From Microbacterium tenebrionis (GTDB lineage: Bacteria; Actinomycetota; Actinomycetes; Actinomycetales; Microbacteriaceae): a DNA stretch of 64,000 nt. The stretch spans positions 372,001 to 436,000 of the forward strand of contig NZ_CAHJXQ010000001.1 of the NCBI RefSeq assembly GCF_903645325.1, read 5' to 3'. The notes under the pieces were generated by a model. It saw only the letters and a program-made list of their open reading frames with translations, ran no database searches and had not been told where the DNA came from. The position numbers and the translations under genes are program-made. Positions 48,674 to 58,594 of the stretch are shown piece after piece; position 1 is the stretch's first letter, and the number at the start of each line of letters is the position of its first letter.

Positions 48674-48964
48674 TCAGTGCCGGAACAGGCTCGCGGAGTA
48701 CTGATCGGCGTCGGAGTACTGCGTCGCCGCGGATCCGAGCGCTGTGCCGATCGAGTCGAGGACCTGCTCGACGTGCAGCTGGGCGGCCGCCCACTGGTCG
48801 CTGCATCCCTGGAAGGCGGCCGATGCCGCACCGGTCCAGGACGACTGCAGCTGGGTGAGCTGCGCCTTCAGTGCCTGTGATTCGCTGCGCAGTCGCTCCA
48901 TCGTGGCTCGTGTCTGGCCGTGCGCTGCGAAGACCGCCTCGGTGTCGACTGTGAAGACGGACAT
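48674..48964 (-). CDS. WXG100/ESAT-6-like protein
   Basis: 96-aa helical-hairpin protein with the turn SSWTGAA (Trp43-Gly45) near mid-length and C-terminal YSDADQYSASLF. It belongs to the family secreted by type VII (ESX) systems. No EccC or other ESX gene is in the window, so it is either exported by a system elsewhere or is one of the stand-alone copies common in Microbacteriaceae. The C-terminal signal YxxxD/E is approximately met by YSDAD. Confidence 0.85.
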   Translation of the reverse strand: MSVFTVDTEAVFAAHGQTRATMERLRSESQALKAQLTQLQSSWTGAASAAFQGCSDQWAAAQLHVEQVLDSIGTALGSAATQYSDADQYSASLFRH

Positions 48965-49076
48965 GAGAACTCCTCTCGTAGGGAGCTCTCACGCTAGAGG
49001 AGCGGTCGTCCGGGCGTTCTGCGCGAACGCGGGACCCGTGGACGGACGGCCGCGGCGCGGGTATGTGCAGAACGGG

Positions 49077-50780
49077 TCAGACGTCGTCAGGAGACAGCCG
49101 CTCGATCGGCTGGGTGTCTTCGAGCAGATGCTCGGGCGTCGCCTGCGCAGGCGCGAGCGGGAGGGTCACGGTGAACGTGGCACCGCCGCCGGGCGTCTCA
49201 TCGACGCGGACGCTTCCCTTCAGAGCCGACATGATCGACGCGACGATCGCGAGCCCGAGGCCCGATCCACCGGTCTCCCTCGCCCGGGAGGTATCTGCGC
49301 GCCAGAAGCGCTCGAAGATCTGCTCGCGGATCTGGGGCGGGATGCCTTCGCCGTGGTCGACGATCGAGATACTGGCCGTGCCGGCGACGCGGTCGGCGTC
49401 GACGACGAGCTCGATCGGCGCATCCTCGGGTGAGAACCGGCGGGCGTTGCCGAGCAGGTTCGCGATCACCTGGCGCACCTTGTTCTCCTCGCCGAGCACG
49501 ATCGGGGGCGTCGGCACCGGGACATCCTCCGCCTCGGTGAAGTCGATCTGCGGCATCGGCTCGGCGGTGCGCGGGCGCCGCCGCAGACGCGCGAGCGCGC
49601 CGGCGCGCGGCTTCGGAGCCGGCGGGTGCAGTTTCGGCAGTGCGGGCCGGGTGCGAGCAGGTGCCGCCGTGCGCGCATCCGCGGTCCTGTCGACGACGGT
49701 GATCGTCCTGTTCGGCGCGGCGGCGCGGACGTCGAGAGCGGCATCCCTGGCGATCGGGCGCAGGTCGAGCGGGTCGAGCTGGAGCTCTGGCTGTTCGTCG
49801 AGCCGGGCAAGGTCCAGCAGGTCCTCGACGAGGACGCCCATCCGGATGGCCTCCTTCTCGATGCGCTCCATCGCCCTGGCGGTGTCCTCCTCGCCGCGGA
49901 TGGCGCCCATCCGGTAGAGCTCCGCGTAACCGCGGACGCTCACGAGGGGTGTGCGCAGCTCGTGACTCGCATCGCCGATGAACCGTCGCATGTGCTGGAC
50001 GGTGCGGTCGCGCTGGGCGAGCGAGCGGTCGATGCGCTCGAGCATGGTATTGATCGCGAAGTTCAGGCGCCCGACCTCGGTGCTGGGCTCGAGGTCCGTG
50101 AGCCGCTGGCTGAAATCGCCCGAGGCGATGAGCATGGCCGCCGATTCGACCTGTCCGAGCCGGCGGAACGTGAGCGTGACGAGTCCGCGGGTGAGGAGCG
50201 CGGCGAGCAGGATCGTCACCAGCGCGACCGTCGTGTACACGCCGAAGTACTGCGCGATGATGGAGTCCGCCTCCGCGAGGGGGAGGGCGACGAACTGCAC
50301 GTACAGGGTGCCGTCGGCGCCCGGCACCACCCCGACGGCGCCGCGGAACTCGTGGCCGTCGGCACTGCGCAGCGGGATCTTCTCGCCGTCCAGCGCGTGC
50401 GCCTGCTCGAGTGCGAGCGATGCGTAGAAGGCGGGGGCGGCGTCGCCGGTCGCCCCGCCGGCCCTCGCGAGGAACGTGCCGTCGGCTGCGTACACCGTGA
50501 AGGTGTAGTCGGCTGATCGGGGCGCGTTCTCGGAGAGCACGAGCTTCTGCTCGCCGTCGACCGTCTCGACGTCGAACCACCGGCTGACGAGGTCGCTCGC
50601 GGCGAGCGAGGGCAGCTGGGACTCGATGTTCTGGATGAGCGAGCTGCGCAGCAGCGGCACGGTGCCGATCCCGGCGATCACGAGACCCAGGGCGAGGACC
50701 GCCACGGTGACACCGGTGACCTTGGCGCGCAGGCTGATGCGTCGCCACCAGCTGGTGATCGCGTCAGGTTTGTGCGCCAT
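49077..50780 (-). CDS. sensor histidine kinase with HAMP domain
   Basis: 567 aa. Two transmembrane helices (about 15-40 and 180-205) bracket an extracytoplasmic sensor domain; HAMP (TFRRLGQVESAAMLIASGDFSQRL); HisKA with FIGDASHELRTPLVSVRGYAELY; HATPase with NLLGNARRFSP, DHGEGIPPQ and GGSGLGLAIVASIM. An unusual Pro/Arg-rich insert of about 60 residues lies between HisKA and the ATPase N box. It resembles the TcrY/MprB kinases. It forms an operon with the regulator upstream; stimulus unknown. Confidence 0.9.
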   Translation of the reverse strand: MAHKPDAITSWWRRISLRAKVTGVTVAVLALGLVIAGIGTVPLLRSSLIQNIESQLPSLAASDLVSRWFDVETVDGEQKLVLSENAPRSADYTFTVYAADGTFLARAGGATGDAAPAFYASLALEQAHALDGEKIPLRSADGHEFRGAVGVVPGADGTLYVQFVALPLAEADSIIAQYFGVYTTVALVTILLAALLTRGLVTLTFRRLGQVESAAMLIASGDFSQRLTDLEPSTEVGRLNFAINTMLERIDRSLAQRDRTVQHMRRFIGDASHELRTPLVSVRGYAELYRMGAIRGEEDTARAMERIEKEAIRMGVLVEDLLDLARLDEQPELQLDPLDLRPIARDAALDVRAAAPNRTITVVDRTADARTAAPARTRPALPKLHPPAPKPRAGALARLRRRPRTAEPMPQIDFTEAEDVPVPTPPIVLGEENKVRQVIANLLGNARRFSPEDAPIELVVDADRVAGTASISIVDHGEGIPPQIREQIFERFWRADTSRARETGGSGLGLAIVASIMSALKGSVRVDETPGGGATFTVTLPLAPAQATPEHLLEDTQPIERLSPDDV

Positions 50781-50798
50781 GCGCGCTCCCTTCGCGGT

Positions 50799-51485
50799 CT
50801 ACTTGCCCACCTTGAGCATGTAGCCGAAGCCGCGCTTGGTCTGGATGACGGACTCCTCGGTGTGCGGGTCGATCTTGCGCCGGAGGTATGAGATGTAGCT
50901 CTCGACGATGCCCGCATCGCCGTTGAAGTCGTACTCCCACACGTGGTCGAGGATCTGCGCCTTGGACAGCACGCGGTTGGGGTTGAGCATGAGATAGCGC
51001 AGCAGCTTGAACTCGGTGGGGCTGAGCTCGATCTGCTCCTTGCCGACGAAGACATCGTGGGTGTCCTGATCCATCGACAGCTCGCCGGCGCGGATGATCG
51101 ACTCCTCGTCGGCCTGCATCGTGCGGCGCAGGATCGCCTGCACGCGGGCGACGATCTCGTCGAGAGCGAACGGCTTGGTCACGTAGTCGTCGCCGCCGGC
51201 GTTGAGGCCCTCGATCTTGTCCTGCGTGTCGTCCTTGGCGGTGAGGAACAGGATCGGCGCGGTGAACCCGGCTCCCCGCAGGCGCTTGGTGACGCTGAAT
51301 CCGTTCATGTCGGGGAGCATGACGTCGAGGATGATGAGGTCGGGCTCCTCCTCGAGGACGGCCGAGATCGTCGCGGCGCCGTTGGCCACCGTCTTGACCT
51401 GATAACCGGCGAAGTTCAGACCGGTGGACAGCAGGTCTCGGATGTTCGGCTCGTCGTCGACGACCAGGATGCGTGCATCAGTCAT
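50799..51485 (-). CDS. OmpR-family response regulator
   Basis: 228 aa. Receiver: DDE pocket (VVDDEPNIR), phospho-Asp in LIILDVMLPDMNG, Lys in YVTKPFALDEIVARV. DNA-binding winged helix: IELSPTEFKLLRYLMLNPNR, ILDHVWEYDFNGDAGIVESYISYLRRKID, IQTKRGFGYMLKVGK. It closely follows the TcrX/MprA/TcrA pattern. The cognate kinase is 18 bp downstream. Confidence 0.92.
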   Translation of the reverse strand: MTDARILVVDDEPNIRDLLSTGLNFAGYQVKTVANGAATISAVLEEEPDLIILDVMLPDMNGFSVTKRLRGAGFTAPILFLTAKDDTQDKIEGLNAGGDDYVTKPFALDEIVARVQAILRRTMQADEESIIRAGELSMDQDTHDVFVGKEQIELSPTEFKLLRYLMLNPNRVLSKAQILDHVWEYDFNGDAGIVESYISYLRRKIDPHTEESVIQTKRGFGYMLKVGK

Positions 51486-51633
51486 GCCCCCATTATGGTG
51501 ACTTCAGCCATGCGGGGGCTGATTGTCTTGCGGAGCGCCCGTATTGTCGTGTTGTCGTGGACGGTCATGCGGACCGCGAGAGCGATGGATGCCACCCCCG
51601 GGGCGCCAGGGTCGACGGTGAGCCGGTGCGGAT

Positions 51634-51717
51634 ATGCGGGTTCCCGCCGTCGGCCCGCTCCTGTTCGTGGTCTACTTCGGCTCTCTCGGCGTCGCGATCG
51701 CCGCGTCGATCGTGTGA
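51634..51717 (+). CDS. possible 27-aa membrane peptide
   Basis: ATG at 51634 opens MRVPAVGPLLFVVYFGSLGV..., a single hydrophobic helix ending SIV. An in-frame stop lies just upstream, so it cannot be longer. There is only a weak GGTGCGG upstream. It overlaps the convergent helicase stop (51718) end to end. Could be a chance frame; the remaining 51486-51633 region shows no gene. Confidence 0.25.
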   Translation: MRVPAVGPLLFVVYFGSLGVAIAASIV

Positions 51718-53361
51718 TCAGGCCGCGGCCAGCGCGTCCGCATCGAGGATCGTGTAGCTGTAGCCCTGCTCGGCGAGGAAGCGCTGGCGGTTCTGCGCGT
51801 AGTCCTGGTCGACGGTGTCGCGGGCGATGAGCGTGTAGAAGCTCGCCGTGTGCCCGGACTCCTTCGGGCGCAGCAGGCGACCGAGACGCTGGGCCTCCTC
51901 CTGACGTGACCCGAACGAGCCCGAGACCTGGATCGCGACGGACGCCTCGGGAAGGTCGATGGAGAAGTTCGCGACCTTCGACACGACCAGCAGCTCGATC
52001 TCACCCTCGCGGAACTGCCGGTACAGCTCCTCGCGCTCGTCCACCGGTGTGGCCCCGGTGATCTGCGGCGCGTTCAACGCCTCGGAAAGCGTCTCGAGCT
52101 GGTCGAGGTACTGGCCGATCACGAGGATGCGCTCGCCGGGGTGCTTCGCGATCAACTCGCGAACGGCGTCGATCTTCGCCGGGGCGGATGCCGCGAGGCG
52201 GTAGCGCTCGTCATCCGTCGCCGCCGCGTACTCGAGCCGGTCGTCGGCGGGCAGGTCGACGCGCACCTCGTAGCAGGCCGCGGGCGAGATGAAGCCCTGC
52301 GCCTCGATCTGCTTCCACGGCGCATCGAAGCGCTTGGGTCCGATGAGGCTGAACACGTCGCCCTCGCGGCCGTCCTCGCGCACGAGCGTCGCCGTCAGGC
52401 CGATGCGCCGCCGCGCCTGGAGGTCGGCGGTCAGCTTGAAGACCGGCGCGGGCAGCAGGTGCACCTCGTCGTAGACGATGAGGCCCCAGTCCATCTCATC
52501 GAGCAGAGACAGGTGCGCGTACTGGCCCTTCCGCTTCGCCGTGAGGATCTGGTACGTCGCGATCGTGACCGGCTTGACCTCTTTCGCCTGCCCCGAGTAC
52601 TCGCCGATCTCCTCCGGGGTGAGGCTCGTGCGCTTGAGCAGCTCGTCGCGCCACTGTCGGGCAGAGACGGTGTTGGTCACGAGGATCAGCGTGGTCGTCT
52701 TCGTCGCGGCCATGGCGCCGGCGCCGACGATCGTCTTGCCCGCGCCGCAGGGGAGCACGACGACGCCCGAGCCGTCCTTCGAGAACGCGTCGACGGCATC
52801 CTGCTGGTAAGGGCGGATCTGCCAGCCGCTCTCGTCGAGCTCGATCTCGTGCGGGGTGCCGGGTGTATAACCGGCGAGGTCCTCGGCGGGCCAGCCGATC
52901 TTCAGCAGCTCCTGCTTGATCTGGCCGCGCGCCCAGGCGTCGACGACGAAGGTGTCGGCGGAGGGGTGGGAGATCAGCAGGGGCTGGATGCGCTTGTTGT
53001 TCGCGACCTGGGCGAGGACAGCCGGGTCCGTCGACCGCAGGATCAGGGTGCCCTCGTCGTCGCGCTCGATCACGAGACGCCCGTAGCGGTTCACGGTCTC
53101 GCGCAGATCGACCGACACGGAGGGCGGCACGGGGAACCGCGACCAGCGATCGAGGACCTCGAGCATCTCTTCGGCGGTGTGCCCGGCGGCACGAGCGTTC
53201 CACAGGCCGAGCCGGGTGATCCGGTAGGTGTGGATGTGCTCGGGCGCGCGCTCGAGCTCGGCGAAGATCGCCAGTTCGTGGCGGGCCGCCTCGGCGTCGG
53301 CGTGCGCGACCTCGAGGAGCACGGTGCGATCGCTCTGGACGATCAGGGGGCCATCGGACAT
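51718..53361 (-). CDS. DNA repair helicase, XPB/Ssl2 family
   Basis: 547-aa superfamily 2 helicase related to eukaryotic XPB. N-terminal damage-recognition-like domain (PLIVQSDRTVLLEV, HIHTYRITRLGLWNARAAG), Walker A VLPCGAGKTIVGAGAMA, DEVH in GLIVYDEVHLLPAPVF, motif III GLTATLVREDGRE, RED-like loop, and motif VI QRLGRLLRPK. Bacterial XPB has 3'-5' helicase activity. The ATG at 53361 (MSDGPLIVQSDRTV) is the conserved start. The helicase-associated gene lies immediately upstream. Confidence 0.93.
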   Translation of the reverse strand: MSDGPLIVQSDRTVLLEVAHADAEAARHELAIFAELERAPEHIHTYRITRLGLWNARAAGHTAEEMLEVLDRWSRFPVPPSVSVDLRETVNRYGRLVIERDDEGTLILRSTDPAVLAQVANNKRIQPLLISHPSADTFVVDAWARGQIKQELLKIGWPAEDLAGYTPGTPHEIELDESGWQIRPYQQDAVDAFSKDGSGVVVLPCGAGKTIVGAGAMAATKTTTLILVTNTVSARQWRDELLKRTSLTPEEIGEYSGQAKEVKPVTIATYQILTAKRKGQYAHLSLLDEMDWGLIVYDEVHLLPAPVFKLTADLQARRRIGLTATLVREDGREGDVFSLIGPKRFDAPWKQIEAQGFISPAACYEVRVDLPADDRLEYAAATDDERYRLAASAPAKIDAVRELIAKHPGERILVIGQYLDQLETLSEALNAPQITGATPVDEREELYRQFREGEIELLVVSKVANFSIDLPEASVAIQVSGSFGSRQEEAQRLGRLLRPKESGHTASFYTLIARDTVDQDYAQNRQRFLAEQGYSYTILDADALAAA

Positions 53362-53372
53362 AGCTTTCGAGT

Positions 53373-55105
53373 CTACCGTTCCCCGGTCGCCGTGGCCCCT
53401 GATCCTGCCGAAGGGTCGATCACGCGGGCAGAGCGGATGCTGCGCACGGGCAGGGTGCGCTCCACGTCCGCCGCCCGATCGCGTCCGCGCAGGCGGCCGC
53501 CGCCGAGCCCGCTGGCCTCCAGCTGCAGTTCCCGCGCCGTGCCGTCGGGCATCTCGATCTCGACGAGCAGGACGGCCTTGGAGCGCACGGCCGCCTCGAG
53601 CTCGCGGTCGAGCCATGCGGCATCCGCATCGGGTCCCTGGCGCTCGCGGAGCCGGGCGATCAGCGGCAGGTAGTCCGGGGCGGCCGGAGGAGCGTGGCCG
53701 GGGGCGGGGTTGCGGTCCACGACGAGGGGCGTCCGTCGTCGCCGACGATCATCGCGGGGTAACGGGCATCGGTCAGGGTCCAGTACACGGTGTCCCTGCC
53801 GGCCCTCGAGGTGAGGCCGTCGGCATCCCTGGCGAGCGCCAGCGGGCGCAGCGCCTGGTCGACGCCCATCGCGTCCAGCAGGGTCGCGTCGACGCTGGCG
53901 ACGCGTGTGCGGCCCGACGCATCCGTGAACACCCGCACCAGGCCGTGGCGCTGATCGGTCTGGGTGACGAGGTACTCCAGTGGCTGAGGGATGCCGGTCA
54001 GAGAGATCTCCGCGAGGAAGTCGAGGATCGAGGCGGCCGTCTCGCCGGAGGTCAGCGCCTGCGCGACGGAATCCGCGGTGAACCGGTACGACGATGCCTG
54101 CGCGGCCGACTCGCGCACAGCGATCCGGCGCAACCGCACATCGAGGGCGGGTTGCAGCGGCCCCGGCGCGATCGCCGTGAGGTCGTTCTGCAGGAAGATA
54201 CGGTCGACCTCGGTGGGGAGCATCCGCTGGAGGGATGCCGGGTCCGCCGGTGCTCCTTCGCGCAGCGGAACGGCCCACTCGGGCTCGGAACCGTCGTCGG
54301 CGATGAGTCCCAGCAGTCGAGCCCGCTCCGCGATCGCGGAGCACTGCTCGGGCCACGCGGTGCTCCAGGGGTACTGAGCAGCCCAGGCCGTGGTCGGGAG
54401 CCACCCGTCCCCGTCGCGCAGACCTCGGGGGAGCGCCGCGCGGAACGCCTGGACGAGTCCGGTCCATCGCGCAGACGCGGACTCACGCAACCAGGAGTCG
54501 GCCGACTCGGTTGCGACGAGGCGCCGGTCGAGCGCCGCGAGGAGTCCGGCATCCACGGCGATCGCGGCGAGGTCGTCGAGGGTCTCCGGTGCCGTGCCCG
54601 TCGCGGCGATGCGGCGCTTCTCGCCCGACGCGAGTGCCCCTCCGGTCAGGAGGGCGAGCGGCGTATCGGAGGCGAGGAGCACGAGGTCGGCGAGCGCGGC
54701 CACCGTCGTGAACGCGCGCTCCGCGGCGCGCGCCGCCGCGCTCTCATCCGACGGCTCAGGGGGCGGGGTCTCGGATGCCGTGGGATCCTGCCGTGCCGTG
54801 ACGGCCTCCGCCACCGGAGGGGCGGGCGTTCCGTCGGGGCGCAGCAGCGCCAGCGCGATCAGCGGTCCGGCGTCGTCGCCGGCGTCGTCACCGTTCACCG
54901 ACCGGCGCAGAGCGACGGCCTCGGTCAGGGGCAGCCGGGGAAGGGCGCGCTCGATCGATGCCGGCTCGAGCAGAGCCTCGGCGGCATCGAAGAAGTCCGA
55001 CCAGGCGACGTCCGCCCGCACGCCGCGCGCCTCGAACAGGGCGGCCAGCTGCGCGTCGGGCGCTTGGGCCAGCCACACGGCGAGCGGGCGTGCGTGCGTG
55101 CTCAT
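53373..55105 (-). pseudogene. helicase-associated (XPB partner) protein, single frameshift
   Basis: ATG 55105 opens MSTHARPLAVWLAQAPDAQL, a conserved helicase C-terminal/associated-domain protein. The frame is intact to MIVGDDGRP (about 53735), then reads SSWTATPP and stops at 53660. In the next frame the sequence continues naturally: LVVDRNPAPGHAPPAAPDYL, ALVEIEMPDG-type residues and a stop at 53373. One missing C in the run at 53726-53729 explains this. Corrected length would be about 577 aa. Either a true frameshift mutation or a base error in a homopolymer; the domain itself has no known enzymatic activity. Confidence 0.8.
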
Positions 55106-55106
55106 G

Positions 55107-55382
55107 TCACGAGCGCCTCGCGGCCCGTCCCTTCCGCACGAAGCTCATCACGAGCAGTGCGATGATCATCACGAACGCGAGCGGGAGACCCCAGAGCGGG
55201 ATCGCCGCGACGACCGGCCAGACGCCCTCGCTGAACGAGGCCTGGTCCATTCCGGTGGCGCTGCCGATGATGATGGCGAAGAAGCAGATCACCGAGAGCG
55301 CGGCCAGCGTCAGCGCCGTGAACGCCAGGATGCGATCGATTCGACCGACGGGAGCCTCCGGCCCGGATTTCTGCGTGCTCAT
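55107..55382 (-). CDS. small two-helix membrane protein
   Basis: 91 aa with two transmembrane helices (RILAFTALTLAALSVICFFA and PLWGLPLAFVMIIALLVMSF) and a basic C-terminus RKGRAARRS. Relatives are often labelled multidrug transporter ATPase by error; no ATPase motif is present. Its stop and the start of the helicase-associated gene are adjacent. Confidence 0.8.
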   Translation of the reverse strand: MSTQKSGPEAPVGRIDRILAFTALTLAALSVICFFAIIIGSATGMDQASFSEGVWPVVAAIPLWGLPLAFVMIIALLVMSFVRKGRAARRS

Positions 55383-55478
55383 CCGTCTCAGCCTAGCCCC
55401 TGGAACACCGGTAGGCTGGGGTGTGGCCGCGCATGAGCGGGCCTTTATATCGGCACCATCACCCAGCGAGGTTCTCCT

Positions 55479-55859
55479 ATGCCCACCGGCAAGGTCAGGT
55501 TCTACGACGACGAGAAGGGTTTCGGCTTCATCGCCACAGATGACGGCCAGGACGTCTTCCTCCACGCCTCAGCCCTGCCCGCCGGCGCCACCGTCAAGTC
55601 GGGCGCCCGCGTGGAGTTCGGCGTCGCCGACGGCAAGCGCGGCCTGCAGGCGCTCTCGGTGCGCGTGCTCGAGGCTCCGGTGAGTCTGTCGAAGGCCAAG
55701 CGCAAGCCCGCCGACGACATGGCCATCATCGTCGAGGACCTCGTGAAGCTCCTCGACGGCATCGGCGGCGACCTGCGGCGCGGCCGCTACCCTTCCAGCA
55801 GTCACGGTCGGAAGATCGCGGCGGTTCTGCGCAAGGTGGCCGATGACCTCGACGCCTGA
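55479..55859 (+). CDS. cold-shock domain protein with C-terminal extension
   Basis: 126 aa. Cold-shock domain (1-66): GKVRFYDDEKGFGFIATDDG holds RNP1 (KGFGFI) and QDVFLHASAL holds RNP2 (DVFLH). Residues 67-126 are an actinobacterial extension (KPADDMAIIVEDLVKLLDGI...GRKIAAVLRKVADDLD). It likely binds single-stranded RNA/DNA. Its 3' end overlaps the DUF3027 start by 17 bp. Promoter region 55383-55478 has no obvious operator. Confidence 0.9.
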   Translation: MPTGKVRFYDDEKGFGFIATDDGQDVFLHASALPAGATVKSGARVEFGVADGKRGLQALSVRVLEAPVSLSKAKRKPADDMAIIVEDLVKLLDGIGGDLRRGRYPSSSHGRKIAAVLRKVADDLDA

Positions 55860-56445
55860 ACCCCCTGCCGAAGAGTCCTCTGCCGAGGTGGATGACCGCC
55901 TGATCGGCGCGCACGCCCTCGCCCTCGCGGCTCTGCAGGAGATCACGCCCGCCTCGACGATCGGTCCGGCCGCCGGATACGTCGCCGAGGAGGACGGCTC
56001 GGTCTCGCTGCGGTTCGAGAACCGCCTGCCGGGCTACCCGGGCTGGTACTGGACGGTCACGGTCGCCCGTGTCGACGACGCCGAGCCCACCGTGCTCGAG
56101 GTCGAGCTGCTCCCGAACGAGGGTGCGCTGCTCGCACCGGAGTGGGTGCCGTGGGCGGAGCGTCTCGCGGAGTACCGAGCGCACCAGGCCGAGCTCGCCG
56201 AGCAGGCAGCGGCGGCAGCCGAGGGCGGAGACGCGGATGCCTCGGATGACGACGCCGCCGCGGACGACGACCTCGACGAGCTCGATGAGGACGACGACGC
56301 GGACGAGCCCGACATCCTGCATGCGGGCGACCTCGACGGCGTCGACATCGACGAACTGGACGAGTCCGGCGCGGACGACGCCGACTCCGACGAAGTCGAC
56401 GACGCCGATGACGTGGACGACGCCGACTCCGACGAAGAGGAGTGA
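55843..56445 (+). CDS. DUF3027 protein with acidic repeat tail
   Basis: 200 aa. The first 120 residues are a DUF3027-like domain (RLIGAHALALAALQEITP, LRFENRLPGYPGWYWTVTVARV, LLPNEGALLAPEWVPWAERL). The rest is almost wholly Asp/Glu/Ala with loose DDAD repeats. Function unknown; conserved next to the cold-shock gene in actinobacteria, overlapping it here. Convergent with serC. Confidence 0.88.
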   Translation: MTSTPEPPAEESSAEVDDRLIGAHALALAALQEITPASTIGPAAGYVAEEDGSVSLRFENRLPGYPGWYWTVTVARVDDAEPTVLEVELLPNEGALLAPEWVPWAERLAEYRAHQAELAEQAAAAAEGGDADASDDDAAADDDLDELDEDDDADEPDILHAGDLDGVDIDELDESGADDADSDEVDDADDVDDADSDEEE

Positions 56446-56453
56446 GCGCCGGA

Positions 56454-57573
<1,120 letters not shown>

Positions 57574-57633
57574 CTAGGTGCGCGTGCGGAGTGCCGATCG
57601 CCGTGTGACCTCGTCCGACCTCGCGCGAGGAAT

Positions 57634-57648
57634 GTAGGCTTGCCTAAG
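57634..57648 (-). promoter_or_regulatory. candidate DtxR/IdeR iron box
   Basis: Minus strand CTTAGGCAAGCCTAC (57648-57634) resembles the consensus TTAGGTTAGSCTAACCTAA in its core TTAGGC...GCCTA. It lies 17 bp before the dtxR ATG, which suggests autoregulation. Confidence 0.5.
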
Positions 57649-57665
57649 AAGACCCGGAGGGCCAG

Positions 57666-58367
57666 ATGACGGACTTGATCGACACCACGGAGATGTATCT
57701 CCGCACCATCCTCGAGCTCGAGGAGGAGAACATCGTTCCGCTGCGCGCTCGCATCTCCGAGCGCCTCGGGCACTCCGGGCCCACCGTCTCGCAGACGGTC
57801 GGCCGCATGGAGCGCGACGGCCTCGTCGTCGTCTCGGAGGACCGCACGCTCGAGTTGACGGATGCCGGGCGCCGCAAGGCCGTCGATGTCATGCGCAAGC
57901 ACCGCCTGGCCGAGCGCCTCCTCTCCGACGTCATCGGTCTGGACTGGGCGTTCGTCCACGATGAGGCCTGCCGCTGGGAGCACGTCATGAGCGAGCAGGT
58001 CGAGCGCCGCCTCGTCGAGCTGCTCGGCCACCCCACCGAGTCGCCGTACGGCAATCCGATCCCCGGCCTCGACCAGCTCGGCGATGCGCCGGCGCGTCAG
58101 TTCGAAGAGGGCGTCATCGGGCTCGTGCAGAAGCTCAACGCCGCCGGAGAGCCCGTCGAGGGCACCGTCCGCCGGCTTGCGGAGCCCGCCCAGGTCGACC
58201 CTGAACTGCTGCAGCAGTTGCGCGACGCGGGCGTCGTCCCCGGTGCTCGCGGCAACTACCGCTACAGCGAGGGCTACGTGCTCATCGAGATGGAGGGGGC
58301 CGAAGAGGGCCTCGAACTTCCCGTCGAGCTGGCCTCGCACATCTTCCTCGTGGGTGAACCCGCCTGA
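57666..58367 (+). CDS. metal-dependent repressor, DtxR/IdeR family
   Basis: 233 aa. N-terminal winged helix (TEMYLRTILELEEENIVPLRARI, HSGPTVSQTVGRMERDGLVVV), dimerisation/metal-binding helices with HKHRLAERLLSDVIGLDW-type residues, DEACRWEHVMSEQVERRLVELL and the metal site GNPIPGLDQLGD, and a C-terminal SH3-like domain. It is the IdeR type by length, so Fe(II) is the likely co-repressor, though Mn-responsive relatives exist. Confidence 0.92.
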   Translation: MTDLIDTTEMYLRTILELEEENIVPLRARISERLGHSGPTVSQTVGRMERDGLVVVSEDRTLELTDAGRRKAVDVMRKHRLAERLLSDVIGLDWAFVHDEACRWEHVMSEQVERRLVELLGHPTESPYGNPIPGLDQLGDAPARQFEEGVIGLVQKLNAAGEPVEGTVRRLAEPAQVDPELLQQLRDAGVVPGARGNYRYSEGYVLIEMEGAEEGLELPVELASHIFLVGEPA

Positions 58368-58594
58368 CCGCTCTCGGAAGATTGCCAGCCCTGCAGGGGT
58401 GACACGATCGTTATCTTCCGGTAACCTCGGACAGGTCGTCGGCGGAGAAGCCCGCCGATGACAGCCCCCGCGAGGATCGCCTTCCCGGCTCGTCGTCCTC
58501 GCGGTCACATCGCACGAAGTACCCGAGCTAGTGCCACGAGAGCAGAGTGCTGACGAGCCAGCGCACCCGAGCGCTGAGGCGCAGGAGGACACCT
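58368..58594 (+). promoter_or_regulatory. long structured 5' leader of the M23 peptidase gene
   Basis: 227 bp without a gene. It holds two strong hairpins: TCGGCGG/CCGCCGA (58439-58445, 58452-58458) and CCGCGAGGA/TCCTCGCGG (58468-58476, 58496-58504). Cell-wall peptidase genes in actinobacteria often carry c-di-AMP (ydaO-type) riboswitches in such leaders. I could not match the conserved core by eye, so this identity is only a suggestion. Confidence 0.4.

Noticed and set aside
53373-55105. Programmed ribosomal frameshifting in the helicase-associated gene
   Set aside because: No slippery heptamer and no downstream structure stood out; the change needs one extra C in a C-run, which fits mutation or base-call error better.
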